Shown: positions 57,100 to 64,000 of the stretch, piece by piece
Position numbering within the stretch: position 1 is the first letter of the stretch
Layout: every line of letters starts with the position of its first letter
DNA from: Silurus meridionalis
Lineage: Eukaryota; Chordata; Actinopteri; Siluriformes; Siluridae
Direction of reading: 5' to 3'
DNA: 64,000 bases
Assembly: GCF_014805685.1 (NCBI RefSeq)
Contig: NC_060906.1
Location: 8,138,346-8,202,345 of the forward strand
Program-made: the position numbers and the translations under genes
The notes under the pieces: model-generated
What the model was told of the DNA's origin: nothing
The model's input: only the letters and a program-made list of their open reading frames with translations
Databases searched by the model: none

Positions 57100-57640
57100 A
57101 CGTTTGGATGCACAAACACTTTCACACTTTCATTCAGGTTTGTTGATGGTGGTGTGGTGGGCCGTCTTATTCCAGAAATGTCTGTTTAACCTTTTGGCTC
57201 TGCCTTTCAGTTACTCTGCCATAGCTCATCTGGCTGGATTCCTTACTTACACCCTGATCACTCTGTACATTGTCTTTAACTATTTTGTAGCAATAAGGAC
57301 TTAATAATCCTTGTTTCTCTCTCTCTCTTTCTCTATGTCTTTTCCCAGGAGCAGGAAAGTTAAACCTGCTCCGGAGGTACAAATGATTCTGTCCCTTTCT
57401 TCTCTTCAGATACACCTGATTCATCCCACCTGGATGGAGTTCTCTTCACTTGGAGACACTCCAAGTTGAGGATGAGGATGATTGAGCTGATGATGGTTGC
57501 ACATGAACATCCTAAAGTTACTAAGCAACTCAAGAACTTTGAGGATGGATTTGGACTAATATCAATATTAGTTAATAAGTGCATTAGTTAATAATATTAT
57601 TGGATTAATTGCAATAATCTGCTACATTTGCTCAGGACTG
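57100..57640 (+). mobile_element. L2/CR1-type LINE 3' portion, diverged
   Basis: CACTTTCATTCAGGTTTGTTG and GGTGGGCCGTCTTATTCCAG parallel 8,740-8,790 of the first LINE copy. 57,650-58,330 holds nothing I can name. Confidence 0.6.
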
Positions 57641-58330
57641 CAATTTGAATAAACAGTTCTGCATTTAAGCACCTATTACTGAGGCTATAACTGTACGCTG
57701 TGGCACATCGAGACCAAGAGGACATGACTCGGAGCCATCTGTGTGGAATGAAACCCAGGCGAATCTCACTGCTGACGTTTATGCTGATTAGAAACAGGGC
57801 CTGTCCTTCATTGTTGCATTGGAGAAAGAGGAGATGTACTCCCTAATTAACTGTGTCACATTTTTACAAGCTGTTAATGAGACTCTTTAACTCTTTCAAC
57901 ATGTGCATGCAGCTCTGTGGGTGTGTGTCTGGGGAATTGGAAGCAGATATGATGCCTTGAAAATGACACTTTTGTGTGTGTTTGTGTCCCTACACCCAAG
58001 ATATGATGTCCTATAGGGAGTTGTTTGGTACTCAGAGAGACTGACGAAAAAGCAATGGAAATTAAAAAACTAAATGATGTTATGGAAGTCCTTTACTGTT
58101 AATTTATACTTAGAGTTAAATAGGGTACTGAATCATAATCAAGAATTATTAATTAAAGTTATTTATTTATTTATTGAGAAGAAAAATCTATCATCCTGCG
58201 CTTTACTTTTACATCCGCTATTATTATTATCAGTTTCGCCAACGTTCAGTCTTTTAACCTTGTAGAGTTTCTACTAAACACTGTACCTTCCATCTTCACC
58301 CTCATCAGCATCCAGCATTTATCATCTTTT

Positions 58331-58442
<112 letters not shown>

Positions 58443-58634
58443 GTATATATAACAGTGGCAGCTTGGTGGTGCTGGGATTTGAACTCACAACCTGTATATC
58501 CAAAGTTCTAAAACCATGGTAATGTAAAATGTGTTGCTTCATAAAATTCAAACTAACACAACAATCTGGGTGTACAAAATCCAAAAACATCTTAAAGGAT
58601 GGTTTTTTTTCCCTTAAAAGAAGATTTTTAATTC

Positions 58635-58830
58635 AATTCATTTTTATTCACTTTCTGTGGACATGGATTTAAAGCAGCTTTACCGAATGCAAGAATTATA
58701 GAAAAAAAACATATATGTATATTTGTGTGCATTTATCCCCAATGAGCAAGCCTGGGGTGACTGTGGCCAGGAAAAACTCCCTTAGATAGGATGAGGAAGA
58801 AACCTTGAGAGGAGCCAGATGCAAATGAAA
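58635..58830 (-). mobile_element. LINE 3' end, reverse orientation
   Basis: TTCAATTCATTTTTATTCAC, GGAAAAACTCCCTTAGATAGG and GAAGAAACCTTGAGAGGAGCC are the complement of the L2/CR1-type 3' UTR. Confidence 0.7.
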
Positions 58831-59330
58831 CCAATCCTCATTTTGGTGACACCAATGTGTGATTATAAATCATATAAAAATTACAAACACCGGAGAGTGA
58901 GAAATATTATGAGCACCAGAGTGTGTTGTCTTTTCTATCGTCTTATACAGTCAGTTGGAGTTTGGAACCAGGAGCCCCTGACAACATCTGAGATCATTAT
59001 AAATTCAACATCAACTCCTCCTTGCCAGAGAATGATGGAGAAACAGCATATGTGGAATGTTAGTTTGAGTGTTGATTAAGAGGTGGTTTATCCTCAAAGT
59101 CCAATGTCTAAAATCTTTACAAAGTGGAATCAACTGGAGCTGGTACATCTCCAGATGCCTCAATATGGGTAGAGATTGAGAAGCAGTGGTAAGGAATTAG
59201 CATAGCTGTTGTTCATAATGGTAACAAGCACAAGATGATAATGTGCATTTGATCAGATGTAATGTAGATGTAGTCTGTGGATGTAGCTCATAAAGGGTCT
59301 GATTACAATCTTAGAAATAGAAGCAGGATT

Positions 59331-59335
<5 letters not shown>

Positions 59336-59381
<46 letters not shown>
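59336..59381. repeat. (GA)n microsatellite
   Basis: Pure GA run. Confidence 0.97.
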
Positions 59382-59385
<4 letters not shown>

Positions 59386-59581
59386 ACAATTTAAGTCTTG
59401 ATCATGATTTTCTGTTAAGACCTTTTTAAAGCGTTATATTTCACCAATAGGGTCATTTCCTGCCCAGGAGGTTATGCAATTATAATTTAAATGTCATTTG
59501 GAGTGATTTTACCTTTAGCTTGTGCATGTGTAACCATCTCCCTGTATTTCTTTTAAAATTTTCTGAATATATCCATTAATG

Positions 59582-60134
59582 TACAGTACAGACCAAAAGT
59601 TTGGACACACCTTCTCATTCAAAAGTTTTCTTTATTTTCATGACTATGAAAATTGTAGAGTCACACTGAAGGCATCAAGGGCTATTTGACCAAGAAGGAG
59701 AGTGATGGGGTGCTGCGCCAGATGACCTGGCCTCCACAGTCACCGGACCTGAACCCAATCGAGATGGTTTAGGGGTGAGCTGGACCGCAGAGTGAAGGCA
59801 AAAGGGCCAACAAGTGCCAAGCATCTCTCGGGGAACTCCTTCAAGACTGTTGGAAGACCATTTCAGGTGACTACCTCTTGAAGCTCATCAAGAGAATGCC
59901 AAGAGTGTGCAAAGCAGTAATCAAAGCAAAAGGTGGCTACTTTGAAGAACCTAAAATATGACATTTTTCAGTTGTTTCACACTTTTTTGTTATGTATATA
60001 ATTCCATATATAATTCCACATGTGTTAATTCATAGTTCTGATGCCTTCAGTGTGAATCTACAATTTTCATAGTCATGAAAAAAAGAAAACTCTTTGAATG
60101 AGAAGGTGTGTCCAAACTTTTGGTCTGTACTGTA
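59582..60134 (+). mobile_element. Tc1-like element, internally deleted, TA-flanked
   Basis: The ends are TACAGTACAGACCAAAAGTTTGG and its complement CCAAACTTTTGGTCTGTACTGTA, each beginning or ending at a TA as expected for Tc1/mariner. The interior retains a broken transposase end: WPPQSPDLNPIE then a stop, and a frameshifted region containing LIKRMPRVCKAVIKAKGGYF. Not functional. Repeated 'attttcatagtcatgaaaa' forms sub-terminal inverted repeats. Confidence 0.9.
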
Positions 60135-60419
60135 TATGTATAGGGTGCATGTATATGTATCCAGGTGCATTGTCCCTTCTGTGAGCATTAACCAAATAAA
60201 AAACAATAAAGAAAAAAAAACTTTAAGAAGTTCAGTGGTTTATTAGCATAAGAAACTGACTCACTTTCTTATCAGTGTATTCATGTATATATTTTTTTGC
60301 CCTGGATATACTTGATACACACAATATTTATATTTGTTATATATAATTAACTCGTTCCTCTTTAAAAGTAAGAATTTATTTATACACTAGTTATTGTAGA
60401 TAATACATTAGCAGTATCA

Positions 60420-60420
60420 T

Positions 60421-60460
<40 letters not shown>

Positions 60461-60461
60461 A
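60420..60461. repeat. (GAT)n microsatellite
   Basis: Fourteen GAT units. 60,470-61,680 is AT-rich with no gene seen. Confidence 0.97.
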
Positions 60462-61683
60462 AAGCCAGCGAAATAACCCATATCAATTAGGGATATAAGT
60501 ATCACTGAGTAGAAATAAAGAGGTTTGCAGAATTCCAATAAACTGAAGCTCTGAACCAATGCTCTTCGGTCATCATATAACTTATCCCATGTCCACAATT
60601 GTCTCACATCATGCTGGATATTTGCAGGCCACCTGGTGGTCAAGTCCAAGCAATGCACATCCCTTACAGTACAAACACAGCTGGATTATTTCCCATTTCA
60701 CAGTTTGGCTAAGTTCATGACATTCACAATCACCAATATGAATGAAATAAAACATACCAAGTATAAATTTCTTTATAATTTTGACTGAACAAAAAAAGTG
60801 ATCCTCCTACAAGAGTTTGGTTTCCGTCAACAAGGAATGGCACATGGTTCGAAGTACAAAGATGATAATAATGAAATCATAGAGATTGGGTTGTTGCTAT
60901 CATAACATGAGCATGTCATTCACTCCATCTTTATGCAGAGGTACTGCAAAGCACCTGCTGCACTTATTAAAATACAAGACTCTTATTTCAGAATAGTCAC
61001 ACAACCTTTACCAACGTTACTGTCAGTAACAGATTCCAATGTGAATTTTTGGATGTTCTGCTTGAATGTTATGTTTTTTATTAATTTGATTTATTATTTT
61101 CTCCAGTAATTTCTTAAATAAATGTATTTTTTCCCCCACTCTAATAAAGCTTTTAATAATAAATCTTTTGCATTTTTTCTTACACATTTCTTTTACGGTC
61201 AGCTAACATAAGATGGTGAGACTGTAGACACTGTGACTCTGCAGCACTGACCTGTACAGAAGATTTGTGTTCGTGCAAAAGAATTGTCCATTTAATAATA
61301 AATACTGTACCTCTAAACACTGAATTTTCATTTGATTTTTCATTCCTAATCCCCTAAATATAACTATATATATATTTACATACATTAAATTGGTTTTCAC
61401 ACAATATTTTTCTCCATGGTTCCATTTATATCTATGATTCGACAAATTTGACTTTCACACATGGTTTCTATTTTTGCCTCGTGGTTTTTCTCACACAAAT
61501 AAATTGCCTTCTATATTTTTTTTTCACATTTCAATCATGTGGTTTCATTTCTTCCAGACACTATTTTCCCAACATAATGAATTCGAATTTCACATAAATA
61601 TTTTGTTTCACATGCAGCTTGTGAGTCTTTTTTTAAAAAATGTGATTACTCATACGTTTAAATTAATTTCCAATCATTATTTT

Positions 61684-61688
<5 letters not shown>

Positions 61689-61752
<64 letters not shown>
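61689..61752. repeat. (CA)n microsatellite
   Basis: About 32 CA units. 61,440-62,450 around it is unusually T-rich on the + strand. Confidence 0.98.
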
Positions 61753-61753
<1 letters not shown>

Positions 61754-62968
61754 TAATTTTGCAGGCCACATGTGACTTTTTTTTCAAACATTACAATTAT
61801 TTATTCGATTTATAATATTTGTATCTTCTATTTATTTTATATATATTCGATTTTTTTCCCAATCAAGGTTAATTGACACTTAAATCATGTGGCTATATTT
61901 ATCACATGTAATTTTCTCACATTATCTTGATAATGTGTTTTTCTTTTCTTTCCTATGCAGGCAATGTAGTGTTTTTTTTTTATTCGTCTTAATATTTTCT
62001 CACATAATTGCATTGCTTTTTATCATTTTTCCCTTCTTCTTACACAATACACAAGGCCACATGGTTTCATGTCTTTCAGATGTGATTTTCTGTCATGATG
62101 TCTGAGTTTTGCGATATTTTACAAATAATGTTGGAAATATTTGAATTTCACGTTATTTTCCTCATGTTTAAAGAGGATTTCATGTTATTTTTCTTTCACA
62201 CGCATCTCACGTGGCTTCATTTCTGTCATGAAATTCAAGCTGTGATGTTCTCTTTGATGAATTGGATTTTTCTTTACATTCAGATTCATTTTTTTCCCAG
62301 ATGTTACGATCTTCCACTTCTATTTCTCCAGATCACATATTGTACATTGATTTGATTGTTTACACAGTTGAGCGTTTTTACAGAATTCTCCCTCCTCTAA
62401 GTCACCTAATTTTACACGCTGCCTCTGGGACCATGCACTTTTGCTTGTGTAATTATTGATCCCCTGGTTCTGATGGTGAACTTCCCCTGAGGAAAGGCAT
62501 CATGTGGAGTCGGTATGGGATATGGTTCAACAGCTTGGCAGCAAGCGAACGAGCCGAGCGCACGAAAGGAGGAAATGCACCACATTCCTCCAAGCTCCCT
62601 TCAGAGCGTCTCAAAGCTGATCCCGACGCAGGCATGTGGATTACAGGCTGAAAAAAATCCCTCACTTCTCCTTATATTGTGCTTTAAAAAAGGTTTTAAA
62701 AAAATGCAAGGATACACTTTTTTTTAATATGCAATGAAAAAAAAAAAGACGTCCTGGAATGATGGAGAAAGAGCACTATTTTAAGTGGCTCAGATTTTGA
62801 AATTAGGATGAGATGAGAGGAAAAACATCCAGAGATGCTGGAAAGCAGGGATCGCCGCAATCTCATCGGATGATCAGTCAAAATTGATATGTTTTTAATG
62901 GTTCCACAGAGATGCTATTGGCTGAACAAACTATGATGATCAAAGCTGCCTGACAGCTTTTTGTTTTT

Positions 62969-63000
<32 letters not shown>

Positions 63001-63029
63001 TTGCATCTTTTCTGTGAGTCATACTTTAT

Positions 63030-63330
63030 AAGAGTGGTGTGTGCAGGTCCCAGAGGCGACGTCTTTACAGAACTCTCTTTCTTATAAAATTCCACACTTC
63101 GGCTGGAAGAAAGAAAAAAAGAACAAAATGAAAATTCAGTCCTTAAAGAAAGCCCACATCCATCTTCGAGCCGAAAGACTTTTCCCCTCCCGGGGACTAG
63201 AATCGCTTTCATGAGGCCTTGACCGAGTAAATCTACACAACCCCGAAAGAAAAGAGATCATTTCTCGCTTGAAAGCGGGGAAGATTTTGTAAGCGAACAC
63301 AATTGATGACTTGAGGTAGTACAGGATTAC
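63030..63330. promoter_or_regulatory. Candidate conserved noncoding block
   Basis: Unique, GC-richer sequence (for example CCCCTCCCGGGGACTAGAATC) with no repeat and no exon signal, right of a (GT)n at 62,974-63,000. A similar GC-richer patch lies at 62,480-62,650. Function is unknown. Confidence 0.22.
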
Positions 63331-63616
63331 TCCATCCCTGTGAAAACAAAATGTCAAAAGCAGCTGCCATGAGCTGTTTTTTCTTCTTTTTTCTTTTCTT
63401 TTTTGTTCACAGATAGTCTTAGACATGCCAGAACGATCAGTTTAATTGATGGCAGAGGAGTGTTTTGGCATTAAATGCAAAACAGATGGTTATTAGGGGT
63501 CTACCATAAAATACTAGGATGAAGATGGATGTCAATGAATGTCAATTCAGCACAAGCGGACAGTTATTAAACCACAGTACAGAGGTAGGTCGTCATTTCC
63601 CCTAATGTAGACCCAT

Positions 63617-63617
<1 letters not shown>

Positions 63618-63681
<64 letters not shown>
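63618..63681. repeat. (CA)n microsatellite
   Basis: About 32 CA units. Confidence 0.98.
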
Positions 63682-63684
<3 letters not shown>

Positions 63685-63694
63685 AATTTAATTC

Positions 63695-63890
63695 AATTAT
63701 TATCAATTCAGTTTTATTTGTATAGCGCTTTTTACAATGGACATTGTCTCAAATTTTGTTCCTTATAATTGTTTATCCCTGATGATTGAGTCACTGATGA
63801 CTGTGGCAAGGAAAAACTCCCTGAGATGGTATGTGGAAAAAACCTTGAGAGAAACCAGACTCAAAAGGGAACCTGTCCACATCTGGGTAT
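63695..63890 (-). mobile_element. L2/CR1-type LINE 3' end, reverse
   Basis: CAGTTTTATTTGTATAGCGC, TTTTTACAATGGACATTGTCTC, GAAAAACTCCCTGAGATGG and AACCTTGAGAGAAACCAGACTC are the complement of the same LINE 3' tail. Confidence 0.78.
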
Positions 63891-64000
63891 GAGTACACAT
63901 ATAGAATACATATCAATGCCAGGTCCAATTCTTACAAAGAATCGCATATTGTTATGATTACAAGAATACATTATCTATAACATTATGCTTCGTTCAAAAA

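Noticed and set aside
62453..62665. 70-codon minus frame beginning MRDFF, reminiscent of the MRDYF stretch in the long human PDE4DIP isoform
   Set aside because: The similarity is limited to a few residues, there is no suitable donor in phase with the exon at 42,470, and the rest of the frame does not match.

Overview
The window is vertebrate nuclear DNA, almost certainly from a teleost fish. The evidence is spliced genes with GT-AG introns, dense (CA)n and (TA)n microsatellites, many decayed Tc1/mariner-type DNA transposons of the kind common in fish, a deleted RTE-like LINE, L2/CR1-type LINE tails and V-SINE-like elements. A siluriform (catfish-like) host is possible but not shown by the sequence.

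One gene is recognisable: the 5' half of pde4dip (myomegalin), on the minus strand and running off the left edge. I place 23 coding segments between 42,470 and 146 by conserved peptide blocks (comparison with human PDE4DIP is from memory) and by AC...CT splice signals on the + strand. Reading phases agree at every junction I could test except around 1,921-2,054. Three alternative 5' ends are visible. (1) Two distal coding exons at 42.4 and 41.1 kb splice to the CM1 exon at 26.3 kb; their own first exon was not found and may lie beyond the right edge. (2) A proximal start, ATG at 26,491, reads into the same CM1 exon. (3) A large alternative first exon at 13,752-14,939 encodes a Cys-x2-Cys zinc-binding-like head and a candidate SxIP-type EB1-binding motif, and joins the shared coiled-coil exons from 12,707 downward. 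CM1 forms would recruit gamma-tubulin complexes to the centrosome or Golgi. The third form lacks CM1 and resembles the EB-binding myomegalin isoform.

Layout: 0.1-12.7 kb, seventeen shared coiled-coil exons; 13.7-15 kb, alternative first exon; 19.7-26.5 kb, CM1 and following exons, with one intron mostly filled by a MITE and another holding a degenerate minisatellite; 26.5-41 kb, a 14.6 kb intron with repeats and several unique, GC-richer blocks that could be conserved noncoding elements; 41-42.5 kb, distal exons; 42.5-64 kb, no recognised gene, but transposon copies (Tc1-like at 42.9, 48.4 and 59.6 kb; RTE-like at 46.9-48.1 kb), LINE tails and microsatellites. No rRNA, confident tRNA, CRISPR or viral gene was seen. 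I found no clearly new biological system. The most interesting features are the layered 5' ends, a run of ten frame-neutral exons, and (UG)n tracts next to two 3' splice sites.
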